Position numbers and translations under genes: made by a program. A DNA stretch of 41,725 nt from Bryobacterales bacterium (GTDB lineage: Bacteria > Acidobacteriota > Terriglobia > Bryobacterales > Bryobacteraceae): the NCBI GenBank assembly GCA_016789905.1, contig JAEUQC010000099.1, positions 1 through 41,725 of the forward strand, written 5' to 3'. Position 1 is the first letter of the stretch; each line of letters opens with the position of its first letter. Of the stretch, positions 1 to 8,640 are shown piece by piece. Under the pieces are notes generated by a model. It had not been told where the DNA came from. It saw only the letters and a program-made list of their open reading frames with translations, and made no database searches.

Positions 1-90
1 TTGCTGGACGAGGGGAAACTCGTCAAGGAGATTGCCGAGACCTTCGAGGTCCACGTCGCTACGATCTACCGGTTGGCAGCGCCGAAGTGA
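1..90 (+). CDS. Serine recombinase, C-terminal fragment (runs off left edge)
   Basis: The frame is open from base 1 to a TGA at 88-90 and reads as the terminal helix-turn-helix of a Hin/resolvase-type serine recombinase: a KEIAETF..HVATIYRL pattern typical of the last 30 residues of these enzymes. The catalytic domain lies outside the window. Its last codons overlap the end of the converging vapC remnant, so this edge is a junction of mobile debris. Family call is from the helix-turn-helix pattern only. Confidence 0.6.
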   Translation: MLDEGKLVKEIAETFEVHVATIYRLAAPK

Positions 91-492
91 CCGATTCCAC
101 GCTTAGCGTACGTTTTCGTTCCAATACTTGTCGAACCCCGATAAGATCATGCTCAAAAGCGGTGGCTGCAAGAAGGGCATCAACAACGGGCCTAGGTTTG
201 CCCTTGATCTTAAGCTGAGCGGCCAGGTCGCCCCAGCGCTCGGCAACCCTCAAACTGACGGGCAGAACGCGATCACCCAACCAAGGCATGATCTCGGTAT
301 CGAGCCACTCCTCCAGAAGGGCGCGGCGATTGCTGGACGCCATCAAAGCAATTCCCTTGCGGACTTCGCCGATGGAAAGAACGCTTACGAAGACACGATC
401 CTTAGAGCGGCGTAGAAACGCCTCCACTTGGGGCAGCGGGGTGGGTCTGGTCAGTTCTGAAAAACGTTCGTATCGACCAGGTAACCGTTCAC
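59..492 (-). pseudogene. VapC-like PIN-domain toxin, frameshifted
   Basis: A GTG start at 492 gives NGYLVDTNVF, the classic PIN N-terminus with the first catalytic Asp. The frame then stops; one base over it continues as SELTRPTP..VEAFLRRS..VFVSVLSIGEVRKGIALM, later WGDLAAQ and VVDALLAATAFEHDL. One extra T in the T run (complement of A460-464) would restore a continuous PIN protein, so this is a one-base loss in a homopolymer or a sequencing error. The C-terminus after AFEHDL does not show the usual TRN motif and seems replaced. The GTG overlaps the antitoxin stop (GTGA, 489-492), as in a normal vapBC operon. VapC proteins are ribonucleases that the partner antitoxin neutralises. Confidence 0.75.
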
Positions 493-734
493 AGGGAGAT
501 ATCCCGCCCGGTGTCTGGATCGCGATCGAACTCCATGTTGAGTCCGCGAAATGGCGAGTGGGCAAACAGATCGGCAATATTATCGACTTGCTGGTGGATA
601 GGCTTCTGCCGGGTAGCCGAAGAATGAAGTCGCCGCACCGCCTGATCGACCGCTTCTTCGGGAGACCGCGCCACACCAGCCTTCACCACCTCGTCGAGAA
701 CACGTGTTTGCTCATCGCTCAAGTGTTTGCTCAT
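489..734 (-). CDS. VapB-like antitoxin, 5' end disrupted by a tandem duplication
   Basis: This 81-residue protein reads LSDEQTRVLDEVVKAG..SPEEAVDQAVRRL near its start, a ribbon-helix-helix-like antitoxin N-terminus, and FRGLNMEFDRDPDTGRDI at its end. It lies directly upstream of the vapC remnant with a 4-bp overlap. The better start is an ATG at 753 behind a GGAGAGG ribosome site, giving MPITLSDEQTR if a 19-bp tandem duplication (704-741) is collapsed. With the duplication that frame stops after about 14 codons, so only the internal ATG at 734, lacking a clear ribosome site, can give the shown protein. Probably inactive or weakly expressed. Confidence 0.65.
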   Translation of the reverse strand: MSKHLSDEQTRVLDEVVKAGVARSPEEAVDQAVRRLHSSATRQKPIHQQVDNIADLFAHSPFRGLNMEFDRDPDTGRDISL

Positions 735-741
735 CGCTCAA
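704..741. repeat. Perfect 19-bp tandem duplication in the vapB 5' end
   Basis: Two adjacent identical 19-bp copies (704-722 and 723-741) beginning GTGTTTGCTCATCG on the plus strand. One copy restores the antitoxin frame from the ATG at 753. Because 19 is not a multiple of 3, the duplication frameshifts the gene. Confidence 0.95.
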
Positions 742-892
742 AGTGATCGGCATGCCAGTTTTCCTCTCCTCACATTAGCGGACTAATGGCCCGGGCCTGT
801 CACCAAAGTCAGCTGCGGCCGACATCGTGAAGATCTGGCACGAGGGGGAAGAATAGTGGTTTGGGGTTTCCATGCCTACAGGGAACCGGGTA

Positions 893-1150
893 TCGACCCC
901 CAACTTCGGGGAGCGACATCGGCAGGGAGAGACGATCAGCACGGCATTTGTGGAATCGACCATCAACCAGGTAGTGAGCCGCCGGTTCGTGAAGAAGCAG
1001 CAGATGGGGTGGACGCTGCAGGGAGCGCACTTGCTGTTACAAGCGCGGACAAAGGTTCTCAATAACGAATTGGAAGACGTGTTCCGGCGCTGGTTCCCCC
1101 GGTTTCGCCCCAAGGCTCAAACCACTGGTTCCGAACCGAAAGCTGCTTAA
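893..1150 (+). pseudogene. ISKra4-family transposase, C-terminal remnant
   Basis: About 85 codons match the C-terminus of the complete transposase at 9360-10766: PNFGERHRQ, ISTAFVESTINQVVSRR, VKKQQMGW, GAHLLLQARTKVLNNELE and FRRWFPRF occur in the same order. Everything upstream (catalytic domain, zinc finger) is missing. The stop codon is followed immediately by an IS end (1151-1173), as in the full element. Sequence 775-892 shows no gene I can support. Confidence 0.85.
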
Positions 1151-1173
1151 CCCCCGGCTTCCTGGCGCTCCCC
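1151..1173 (+). repeat. ISKra4-type terminal inverted repeat (remnant end)
   Basis: CCCCCGGCTTCCTGGCGCTC lies directly after the transposase remnant stop. It matches, with two changes, the IS ends at 16484-16506 and 26548-26570. A short CCGGC-TAC-GCCGG hairpin follows at 1194-1206. The 1174-1325 stretch otherwise shows no gene. Confidence 0.8.
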
Positions 1174-1325
1174 TACATGGACCTGTTTGGTTCCGGCTAC
1201 GCCGGCTTAGGCGAGAGTATTAATTGAATGAATGTACAGGGGATTCTGGCGTGATATTTGCCAGAACTGGACTATTTTGGTCGCAAATCAATCAACAACG
1301 CATCTCTTGACTAGCTCTCGATATC

Positions 1326-2072
1326 ATGCGATTGTCGAATTTCAGGATGACACACACACACATTCTCTCTCTCTCTTTGTTTAGCTGCTGTGTGCTTCTT
1401 GCCCAACCAGATAGTTCGTCTAAACTCGCTACGATAGCCGGTTCTGTTCGTGCGCCAGACGGGACAGTGCTTGCGAATATTCGCGTTAGGGTTGTTCGAA
1501 TTAAGCCAACATTTTGGACAAGTTCCCCCGTTGATTCCGGGCCAAGCGGCGCGTTTACGATTCCCAATGTGCCGGACGGAAGCTACGCGCTATGCGGCCA
1601 AGCGCGTCTTCGATTCCTCCTCGCGGATCCTTGTTTTGGCCTCGGTCCCGATACAGCACCCTCCATCGTAGTCAATCGCGGTGTGCCCTCGGGCCCGCTG
1701 ACGCTTCAAATGGAAGAAGGCGCTCTTGTCTCCGTTCGCTTGAAGGACCCGAACGGATTGCTTCGGGAAACCGGCGCGGGCCGTTCGCCCCAATTAGCGG
1801 CGCGGGTGGTCCGGGCCAGCCTATTTGCTCCAGGCCGCGCCTTTCCTGTGCCGCTGGACGCGACTCGACCCGAAACGGACGGCCAGTCCTATCTCGCGGT
1901 GGTTCCGCGCCGGATACCGGCGGTCCGGCTCTCGATAGACGCCGCCGCCCTTTCAATCAAAGAAGAAGGGCCGTCCACTTCCAAGGGCGAATCACGATTT
2001 GAAAAGAACCTTCCTATCCCGAGTCAGCGAAAACCGCGGATCGATGTCACGATTATCGCCGACAGGCCGTAA
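1326..2072 (+). CDS. Secreted carboxypeptidase-regulatory-like domain protein
   Basis: A 248-residue protein with an N-terminal signal peptide (hydrophobic ILSLSLFSCCVLLA, cleavage expected before QPD). A beta-sandwich follows: IAGSVRAPDGTVLANIRVRV.., SGAFTIPNVPDGSYALCGQ, the pattern of carboxypeptidase regulatory-like folds abundant in Acidobacteria. The C-terminal half has no recognisable domain. An in-frame ATG at 1347 is an equally possible start. It is the first gene of an operon: only 16 bp separate it from the beta-helix gene. A binding or structural role outside the cytoplasm is inferred; no catalytic motif is visible. Confidence 0.7.
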   Translation: MRLSNFRMTHTHILSLSLFSCCVLLAQPDSSSKLATIAGSVRAPDGTVLANIRVRVVRIKPTFWTSSPVDSGPSGAFTIPNVPDGSYALCGQARLRFLLADPCFGLGPDTAPSIVVNRGVPSGPLTLQMEEGALVSVRLKDPNGLLRETGAGRSPQLAARVVRASLFAPGRAFPVPLDATRPETDGQSYLAVVPRRIPAVRLSIDAAALSIKEEGPSTSKGESRFEKNLPIPSQRKPRIDVTIIADRP

Positions 2073-2088
2073 GCGAAAAGAAACATAA

Positions 2089-5000
2089 ATGAAAAATGCA
2101 ACTCTTCTCACCACGGCGGCCTGCCTGTTGCTGGCGGTGAACGTTTCGGCGCTCTCCATGGTTGATAGCCCTGCGCTCGGCACCCAAACAACGGTAAGTA
2201 TCACCTATCCCTCCGTGGGCACCGGTTCCATTTCCCTCCTAATCAATACGGCGGCGGGCACACTGCGGGACTCCTGCTATGTCACTTTGGACAACACGTG
2301 GCTCGGGTATCGAATCGGGCTTTACGATACGACGTCTAACAGTCTGGAGAACTGGCAGACGGGGGCGCCAGGCTGGCAGTCGGTGCTCGCCTCCAACCAG
2401 TGTTCGATCGACCTGGCCAGTTCCACTCGTACCGATAATGGGTACGCTCAACGTATCGACATTCGCGTTACCAAAGGAGTTCGGCTCGCCGCCGGGAACG
2501 CGCAGGTAGTCGCGACCTATTGGTATCAATCCTGTTCAACGTATTGCAACAACGAAATGGCTTATGAGACGGTGGGTTTTTGGTACATGAACGGTGTTCC
2601 CGGTGGAGCGCGCCTTACGAATCCGGCTGCCGGGTCCGTCCTGGAAGGAACGACGACGACGTTTTCTTTTTTCCGACCGCCGGACGCCGAATCGGTCTGT
2701 ATTCGCGTCGGCCCGAGTTCGACACCAAGTGCGAATCCCCAGCAATGTCCAGTGGGTAGCTCCGCCACGTTTAGTAACCTGCCGAACGCCGGCCAGCCGG
2801 TATATGTCACGCTGGTAACGTCCACCGGTGGTGATACAATCGCCAACACATTCACCCTTTACGCGGTGGAGCAGAATCGTGCGGCAGTGCTCGTCTCCCC
2901 GTCCAACCTCGCGTTGGTCGCTCCTGGGAGCACGGTGAATTTAACATGGGGCAACGCCGTGAATGCCACTGGCTATTCCGTACTCGTCGGCTCGTCTCTG
3001 AACGGTTCCAATGTCCTTTCCGCGGCGCTTCCGGGGACGGCAAACTCCGCGAGAATAATTGTGCCAAACCTCGCGGGCTATTTGTACATTGCCCTGGTGA
3101 CAAAGTTCAGCAACGGCGAGGTTGCGCGGCGGTACGCGCTGACGGTGTCCGCTGCGTCCGGTTCTCCACCACAAACACTTTCTGTCTCGAGCCCCGCTGA
3201 CGGGACACAACTGAATCAGCAATCGGTGACATTTAGTTGGACCGCTCTGCCCGGAAGTGAAGCTAAGTACTATCTTCTCATCGGAAGTGCCCCGGGAAGA
3301 GCGGACGTCTTTCCCGGAGCCACGAGACCAGAGCCTATCTCGCAGAACTCGAAAATAGTGGACTTAAGGCACGCCCTTGATGGCCGGCCGCTTTGGGTAA
3401 CACTTTTTGGCCGCGAGAAACCCACGGACTCGCTCACACAGACAACGGCGAAATACACGACCGCCGTGCTCCAACTGCCGCCACCACCCCCGCCGGACCC
3501 GGCCGCCGGAATTGGCGTCCTGGAACCGGCACCGGGAACCGCAATCGGCTCCGAAAGTTTGTTCTGGATGGCGCGCGGCACGAGCTATACCGATTGGACT
3601 TTCTCACTAGGAAGTACGCCCAATGGGAACGACCTTTATAACGGGTACGGACGAGAGCTCGACTCCGTCCGGTTTGACGGTGCGGCGAAGATCGACACGA
3701 TCCCAGGTTTCGTCACCACCGCGTATGCCACGCTGTCGGTGAAGATTGGAAATACCTGGTATGCGTCCACGAGCACGTATCCGGTTCTTCCATCAGCTCC
3801 GACCGGCGAGGCGCTTGCCGCGTTTGGAACCTGCATCACAAACCCATCGCAGCCTACGACTTGTACACTGCCCGCAGGAATTTATTCGATAGATGCTCCG
3901 GCCACAGGAACCACGGGCGTCTATCAGATCACTCGTTCTGGCATCACGATCACCGGCGCCGATGAATACACCGCGCCCGGGCCATACGCAATTGGGAAGA
4001 GCAAAACGATCTTCTGGCGCAGGTCGGGCTGCGCCCCGTTACTATCGATAAGCGCGGGAGTTCAAAACGTAACGGTTCAGAACATCACATTGGATGGGAA
4101 CAACGACGCGCTGGCGAATACTTGCCTGAACAGCGGGTTTCAGCCCTCTCTCGCGAACGACATGTTTATCCACGGCCGCAGCCTTGGAGGCGGAGCCGAG
4201 GAAACGCCTACCGATGGCATCACACTGCGTCAAATGATTTTTCGTGACGCGGTTGGCTACGGGTTGTTTATTGGCGGCGCCAAGATTGGGGGCGCCGGGA
4301 CAAAGGCGATAACGATTGATCAATCCTATTTCACGAACGCGGCGCTCGGGGGCGCTGTTGTGTGGGGCCCTGGCGAAGCCGCTCTCATCGCTCCAGATCC
4401 CGCCACGGCCTCCACGGTTCGAAAGTACTTCTGCGACACGGTGACATCGATGGATTCGGTCGAAGCGCGCAGCGTTCCGCAATACGTGTCATTTACAAAT
4501 AGCTATTTCAAAGATATATGGACCGGCGCCCTTGCGTTCAATTCCACTTTCTATCCGCAAATCGCCGGTTCCATCTTCCTTCACAACTATTTCAATCCGT
4601 ATGATTATGCAGGCGGGACCGTTTTTGTTGATCGATGCGCTTCTCTCGCAACGGTGTCGAACTCAATCTTCGACGGCACGGGTCTGGATCAGGCTACAGA
4701 AGCGCTGGAGGTACATGGAGCGCGCGCGACGATCTCCGGAAACAGGGTTAGCGGCTTTCCTTCGGCGGGGATTGTTCTCCACAGTTCCTGGAATACAAGC
4801 GTGTTGAATAATCAGATCTTTGACAATGGGAGTACTGGATGGGAGGGGAATGCCGGAATCATCGTCGCCAATCGCCAATACTCGCCGCCCGATGGCCGGG
4901 TCTCGTCACAGATCACGATCGCCGGGAACACGATGGGCAACACTTCGCAAGGGATTCCGACCCAAAGCTATGGAATTCGCTTCAATACTTGTCTGGATGA

Positions 5001-5169
5001 TGGATGCTTTTTAAATGTCCTTAGCGCCATCAATCCTGGTGAGATAAAAGTGTTGGACAACGTCTTTCTTGGCAATAAGTACGGTTCATACTGTAAGCAT
5101 CAAAATGTCACTTTGAATTACATTGTTATTTCCCCTGTTTCGGTCCTTCCAGATTGTGTGTCAATTTAA
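2089..5169 (+). CDS. Large secreted protein: beta-sandwich modules plus right-handed beta-helix
   Basis: A 1026-residue protein with a clear signal peptide (MKNATLLTTAACLLLAVNVSA). An N-terminal domain (about 25-165) is followed by four similar fibronectin-like modules (about 170-560), each opening with a P-A/S-x-G-T/S..L..T/S..FSW/LTW pattern and carrying a VLVGSS/LLIGSA/FSLGST strand, the last linked by a run of prolines. The C-terminal 450 residues carry repeated VTVQNITLDGNN, ITIDQSYFTN, ATVSNSIFDG, ATISGNRVSG, TSVLNNQIFDN and ITIAGNTMGN units, the signature of a parallel beta-helix as in pectate-lyase-like and surface carbohydrate-binding proteins. No lyase active site can be assigned. 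Middle gene of the 1326-7673 operon, 17 bp before the lipoprotein gene. Confidence 0.75.
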   Translation: MKNATLLTTAACLLLAVNVSALSMVDSPALGTQTTVSITYPSVGTGSISLLINTAAGTLRDSCYVTLDNTWLGYRIGLYDTTSNSLENWQTGAPGWQSVLASNQCSIDLASSTRTDNGYAQRIDIRVTKGVRLAAGNAQVVATYWYQSCSTYCNNEMAYETVGFWYMNGVPGGARLTNPAAGSVLEGTTTTFSFFRPPDAESVCIRVGPSSTPSANPQQCPVGSSATFSNLPNAGQPVYVTLVTSTGGDTIANTFTLYAVEQNRAAVLVSPSNLALVAPGSTVNLTWGNAVNATGYSVLVGSSLNGSNVLSAALPGTANSARIIVPNLAGYLYIALVTKFSNGEVARRYALTVSAASGSPPQTLSVSSPADGTQLNQQSVTFSWTALPGSEAKYYLLIGSAPGRADVFPGATRPEPISQNSKIVDLRHALDGRPLWVTLFGREKPTDSLTQTTAKYTTAVLQLPPPPPPDPAAGIGVLEPAPGTAIGSESLFWMARGTSYTDWTFSLGSTPNGNDLYNGYGRELDSVRFDGAAKIDTIPGFVTTAYATLSVKIGNTWYASTSTYPVLPSAPTGEALAAFGTCITNPSQPTTCTLPAGIYSIDAPATGTTGVYQITRSGITITGADEYTAPGPYAIGKSKTIFWRRSGCAPLLSISAGVQNVTVQNITLDGNNDALANTCLNSGFQPSLANDMFIHGRSLGGGAEETPTDGITLRQMIFRDAVGYGLFIGGAKIGGAGTKAITIDQSYFTNAALGGAVVWGPGEAALIAPDPATASTVRKYFCDTVTSMDSVEARSVPQYVSFTNSYFKDIWTGALAFNSTFYPQIAGSIFLHNYFNPYDYAGGTVFVDRCASLATVSNSIFDGTGLDQATEALEVHGARATISGNRVSGFPSAGIVLHSSWNTSVLNNQIFDNGSTGWEGNAGIIVANRQYSPPDGRVSSQITIAGNTMGNTSQGIPTQSYGIRFNTCLDDGCFLNVLSAINPGEIKVLDNVFLGNKYGSYCKHQNVTLNYIVISPVSVLPDCVSI

Positions 5170-5186
5170 GTGTTGAAGTCATCCAA

Positions 5187-7673
5187 ATGTCTCAGGCGCC
5201 TCTCTTTCTCCTCGGCCTCGTCGCGGTCCTCTCGGGATGCGATCAACAAATTGCAGTTGAGCGGACCATTCCGCTCGATCATCAGGGAACCTTAAAGGTA
5301 AGGTCTGTAACAGTCAATAAAGCTGGCGACGTTGTTGTCTTTGGTGAGTCGACGGCCATCGGGCTCGTTGATTCGGGCCTTAAGATCGGACACTCGGACC
5401 TCCACGGTGACTTACGCGTTCTTGGCAGCGATAATTTGGCTGGGTTGTCCGTATCCTATAGCGGGCTGGGGTGGGCTAACGCCGGGATTGTTGCCGATTC
5501 CACCAACCCGGCGGAACTTTACTTGTGGAGCCAAGAGGCGGCCCGGTTTTCGGTTGACAAAGGTCTAACCTGGAGAGACCTTTCAGCAACTCTTCCTTAC
5601 GTCAGACTTTCGCCGGTAAATATCAACGCAAGTCCGGCGGGAATATTTTTTGCAGCCGCCAGTTTCCAGGGGTTAGAAAGAACCACCGTACTCATGTTTC
5701 GGAATAGTAGTGGCGCCGAATGGAGAAAACTGGCATTGCCCTCCGCACCAGACTTTGGGGTCTACAGCATAGCGTTCATTTCTCCCCTGGACCCTTGCTT
5801 CCTGGTATCCCAAGTAACAAATATTGTCTCCCACGATTGCGGTTCCTCCTGGGTTTCAAATGCCAGTCCTATTGCAAGGATGTTCCCCGCTATCGCCGAC
5901 CCAAGCTCGCCAGGGCTGGCATTCGCCAACGGTTCATCGACAGCGTCGGCTGGTTTGTATAGAACGGAGGACGGAGGAAAATCGTGGACGCGCCTTCCGT
6001 TGGAAATCGAATATCTGCTTTCGCTTAGTCTAATCCGGGATCCCGAGCGTCCCGGAGTGGTCTATGCCGTCGGATACGAAAAGAGTTGGAGGAGCGTCAA
6101 CCGGGGCGACTCCTGGGAACCGATGCCACAGCCTTTTTCGTTCAGTTCTATTCAAACCGACTTCGTCAGGAAGCGGCATTATGCGACCAAAGCCGGAGAG
6201 AACGCGATCTACATTCTTTCCGGTGACTTGAAAGAAGTAGCCAGGGTTCCGGTTCCGCAGGTCGTCGAACGTCTGGTCGGACTGATCGATGGAAGGCTTT
6301 ACGTCAGCGTGCGGCCGGTGGCCGACGTCTTTCTCGCCCGCTTTCGCCAGAACGGCGAATTGATCGCGTACACCGAATTGGGTGGATTGGGCGAGGATAC
6401 GGCTGGCGGCGTTGACGTGTTTCCGGACGGCGACATTCTGATCAGCGGCACGAGTGATGACGATACCCTTCCGGCGACATCGCGCATCGGCACCAAACCT
6501 CGGGGCTTCGCGGCGCGGATCTCCGCCGACTTGAAACAGATTCGTTGGCTTACTCGGGTTCCCGGTATGCCAAGGGGTTTGAGCAGCCGGCTTGGGCCGG
6601 ACGCCCGCTGCGCGATCGGCCCGGACGGCAGTGTCTATCTCCACGCGATAACGGACGATCAAGCCGTGCCGGTTACCGCGACGCCACTCCGGGTATCGCC
6701 CTTTCGGACGAACACCTATTTCATGCGTCTTTCCGGGGATCACGGGAAACTATTGGCCAGCGCTTTGCTCAGCACGGCCAACGCTGGTCCCATTTCCGTT
6801 CAGCCGAATGGCGATGCCGTACTCGGCATTGAAAGAGGTCTGCTACGGCTTTCGGCGGATGCCATCAATGGGGAATGGATGTCGCCCGTGCCGGAGGATG
6901 GCCACAGATTCACATCGCTTAGCCCTCTTCCCAGTGGCGGTTTCATCGCCGCCGGCGATCGGCTGGCCAGATACTCCAACCAACAACTCACCCTCGAGTC
7001 GCGTGGAGTTATCCACCGGTTCGAGGCGTCTGGCACGCCAATCGCGCGGAGCATGGTGGGCGGCAACAGGCCGAGCAGCGCAGCGGCGGCCGCGATGGAC
7101 CGCTGGGGAAACTTACTGGTGGCCGGTGTTACGACAAGCAATGACATGCCGCTCAAATCGGCGGTGGAAATGCACGATGCGTTTGGAGATTCCGGCTATT
7201 TGATCAAGTTCGACGGCGCACTGAAGGAGCGTATCTATTCCACGCACCTTCATGGGTTTTCCCCGGCGGGCATCTTTCCCATCGGCGCAACCGAAACGCT
7301 TTTGGTTGGGTCCGGCCTTCGTTCCACAGACAGACCTAATCCCCTCAATGACGGCGCCGAAACCATTACGTTTGTTCGTGTCATCGAATCGGCCGGCACA
7401 CTGCCCCGGCTGGACCGAATGAGCCGCTCCAGCCGGATTGGCGAGTATTTGGGTGACCGATACTTTCCGCCGGGCGGCACGGCGACACTGTCGGGGGCGT
7501 GGCTTGTTACCGGTACCACCGCGTCAGTCGATGGCGTTCCTGTTCCGAGCGAAGCAGTCGATACGAAAACGCTCCGGATTACCCTGCCTTCGGAGCTACA
7601 ATCCGGTTATCACACTGTCCGCGTGCATACGGGGGAGGCGGTATCGAACGCCTTGCGTTTCCCAGTGCCTTGA
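5187..7673 (+). CDS. BNR/Asp-box repeat lipoprotein with IPT-like C-terminus
   Basis: The start at 5187 is preferred over the ATG at 5154 because it begins a lipoprotein signal peptide with lipobox LSGC (MSQAPLFLLGLVAVLSGC). The 828-residue product has four Asp-box motifs (DKGLTW about 123, DCGSSW about 217, DGGKSW about 262, NRGDSW about 305), marking a BNR-type beta-propeller. A second propeller-like half has GGVDVFPDGDILISG and AAMDRWGNLLVAG units resembling SBBP repeats. The C-terminus (PPGGTATLSGAWL..ASVDGVPVP..LRITLPSELQSG) is IPT/TIGR03437-like. Outer-membrane or periplasmic anchoring is inferred. Last gene of the operon. Confidence 0.75.
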   Translation: MSQAPLFLLGLVAVLSGCDQQIAVERTIPLDHQGTLKVRSVTVNKAGDVVVFGESTAIGLVDSGLKIGHSDLHGDLRVLGSDNLAGLSVSYSGLGWANAGIVADSTNPAELYLWSQEAARFSVDKGLTWRDLSATLPYVRLSPVNINASPAGIFFAAASFQGLERTTVLMFRNSSGAEWRKLALPSAPDFGVYSIAFISPLDPCFLVSQVTNIVSHDCGSSWVSNASPIARMFPAIADPSSPGLAFANGSSTASAGLYRTEDGGKSWTRLPLEIEYLLSLSLIRDPERPGVVYAVGYEKSWRSVNRGDSWEPMPQPFSFSSIQTDFVRKRHYATKAGENAIYILSGDLKEVARVPVPQVVERLVGLIDGRLYVSVRPVADVFLARFRQNGELIAYTELGGLGEDTAGGVDVFPDGDILISGTSDDDTLPATSRIGTKPRGFAARISADLKQIRWLTRVPGMPRGLSSRLGPDARCAIGPDGSVYLHAITDDQAVPVTATPLRVSPFRTNTYFMRLSGDHGKLLASALLSTANAGPISVQPNGDAVLGIERGLLRLSADAINGEWMSPVPEDGHRFTSLSPLPSGGFIAAGDRLARYSNQQLTLESRGVIHRFEASGTPIARSMVGGNRPSSAAAAAMDRWGNLLVAGVTTSNDMPLKSAVEMHDAFGDSGYLIKFDGALKERIYSTHLHGFSPAGIFPIGATETLLVGSGLRSTDRPNPLNDGAETITFVRVIESAGTLPRLDRMSRSSRIGEYLGDRYFPPGGTATLSGAWLVTGTTASVDGVPVPSEAVDTKTLRITLPSELQSGYHTVRVHTGEAVSNALRFPVP

Positions 7674-7687
7674 GATTGAGATCGCGC

Positions 7688-7768
7688 GGAATTCTGGCCA
7701 GGCAGGACGTCCAGTCTGGCCAGCAACACCTGGCCGCCATCCGTATGCTCTTCGATTACCTCGTCGTC
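7688..7768 (+). pseudogene. Tyrosine integrase N-terminal-domain fragment
   Basis: The frame GILARQDVQSGQQHLAAIRMLFDYLVV matches the core-binding domain of phage-type tyrosine integrases, which commonly read QHLAAIRMLFDWLV. The frame ends exactly where the ISKra4-like element begins (7769), so that element appears to have inserted into, or joined to, an integrase gene. No start and no catalytic domain of this copy remain. Confidence 0.55.
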
Positions 7769-7789
7769 GAGAGCATGAAAAGCCGGGGG
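7769..7789 (+). repeat. Left terminal inverted repeat of ISKra4-like element
   Basis: Begins GAGAGCATGAAAAGCC and pairs with 10768-10788 with one mismatch. Confidence 0.85.
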
Positions 7790-7845
7790 AGGGTATAGAG
7801 TTCGCAGAATGAGCATACTGCGAACTATTCGGCGTATTCTGAATC

Positions 7846-8589
7846 ATGCCACGCCGTCTATCCAGTTCCAGGGATGAGGAAGTTCGCGGTCAAAACCAAG
7901 AAGCGAACTCGCTGCGGGAAGTCGCCAGAGAAACGGCCAAGCTCTGGCGCAAGCACCACCTGAGCTACGACCAGTCCAAGCATGTGGTCGAACAGACACG
8001 CCGGGAACTCGGGCTGGAAGCACCACGCGAACGCCGCCGGACGGTAGAACGGTTTGACCGGATCGAGGTCGAACGGCTGATTGAAGCCGCCTATGTCCAT
8101 TCCAGCCGCTATGGGTTCATGGTGAAGATCCTGTTTTATACAGGCGCTCGCGTGAGTGAGTTTGTTAATCTGCGGGTCAAAGACCTGCACCTGGCTCTCG
8201 ATCCGCCGCAGGTGTACATCGCCATAGCCAAGGGCGGAAGCGATGGCTACGTTCCCATTCTGCCGGCCTTGGCGCAGGAACTGCGCACGCACCTTGGCGG
8301 CCGGCGGAAAGGATATGTCTTCGAGAGCAACCGCTCGGACAAATACACCACGCGATACGTTCAGAGGTTAGTCAAGGACGCCGCGCAGCGGGCGGGCATA
8401 GATAAGAATGTCACCCCGCACCGTTTGCGGGCAAGCGTCGCGACCATTCTGCTTGACGCTGGCATGCCGTTGGATCAGGTGCAGAAATTTCTCCGCCACA
8501 AGCGAATCACTACGACCCAGATCTACGCCGAAACCAGCCTCCAGGGGATGGGCGAGAATTACATCCGCGCATTTGGCGGTAAACGGTAG
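7846..8589 (+). CDS. Tyrosine recombinase (XerC/D-like) inside the ISKra4-like element
   Basis: A 247-residue site-specific recombinase. It has a short basic N-terminus and helical core-binding segment (about 25-75), then the catalytic domain: Arg in TGARVSEFVNLR, Lys in IAKGGSDGYVPI, the HxxR box in TPHRLRASVATILLDAG, the second His in FLRHKRITTTQ, and the Tyr nucleophile in IYAET. All catalytic positions are present, so it should be active. It lies just inside the left repeat, upstream of the pRiA4b-like and transposase genes in the same direction. Its role in the element (resolution, or a captured passenger) is not evident. Confidence 0.85.
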   Translation: MPRRLSSSRDEEVRGQNQEANSLREVARETAKLWRKHHLSYDQSKHVVEQTRRELGLEAPRERRRTVERFDRIEVERLIEAAYVHSSRYGFMVKILFYTGARVSEFVNLRVKDLHLALDPPQVYIAIAKGGSDGYVPILPALAQELRTHLGGRRKGYVFESNRSDKYTTRYVQRLVKDAAQRAGIDKNVTPHRLRASVATILLDAGMPLDQVQKFLRHKRITTTQIYAETSLQGMGENYIRAFGGKR

Positions 8590-8640
8590 TAGACCGCCTC
8601 TGCCGGGATTCTGGTCTTCACGAGTTTGGAGTCGGCCGAA

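Noticed and set aside
4042..4482. 146-residue minus-strand frame
   Set aside because: Antisense to beta-helix repeats of the 2089-5169 protein; no start site or domain.
6030..6743. 237-residue open frame on the minus strand
   Set aside because: Antisense to the BNR lipoprotein with Asp-box repeats; composition is Arg-rich and without motifs.
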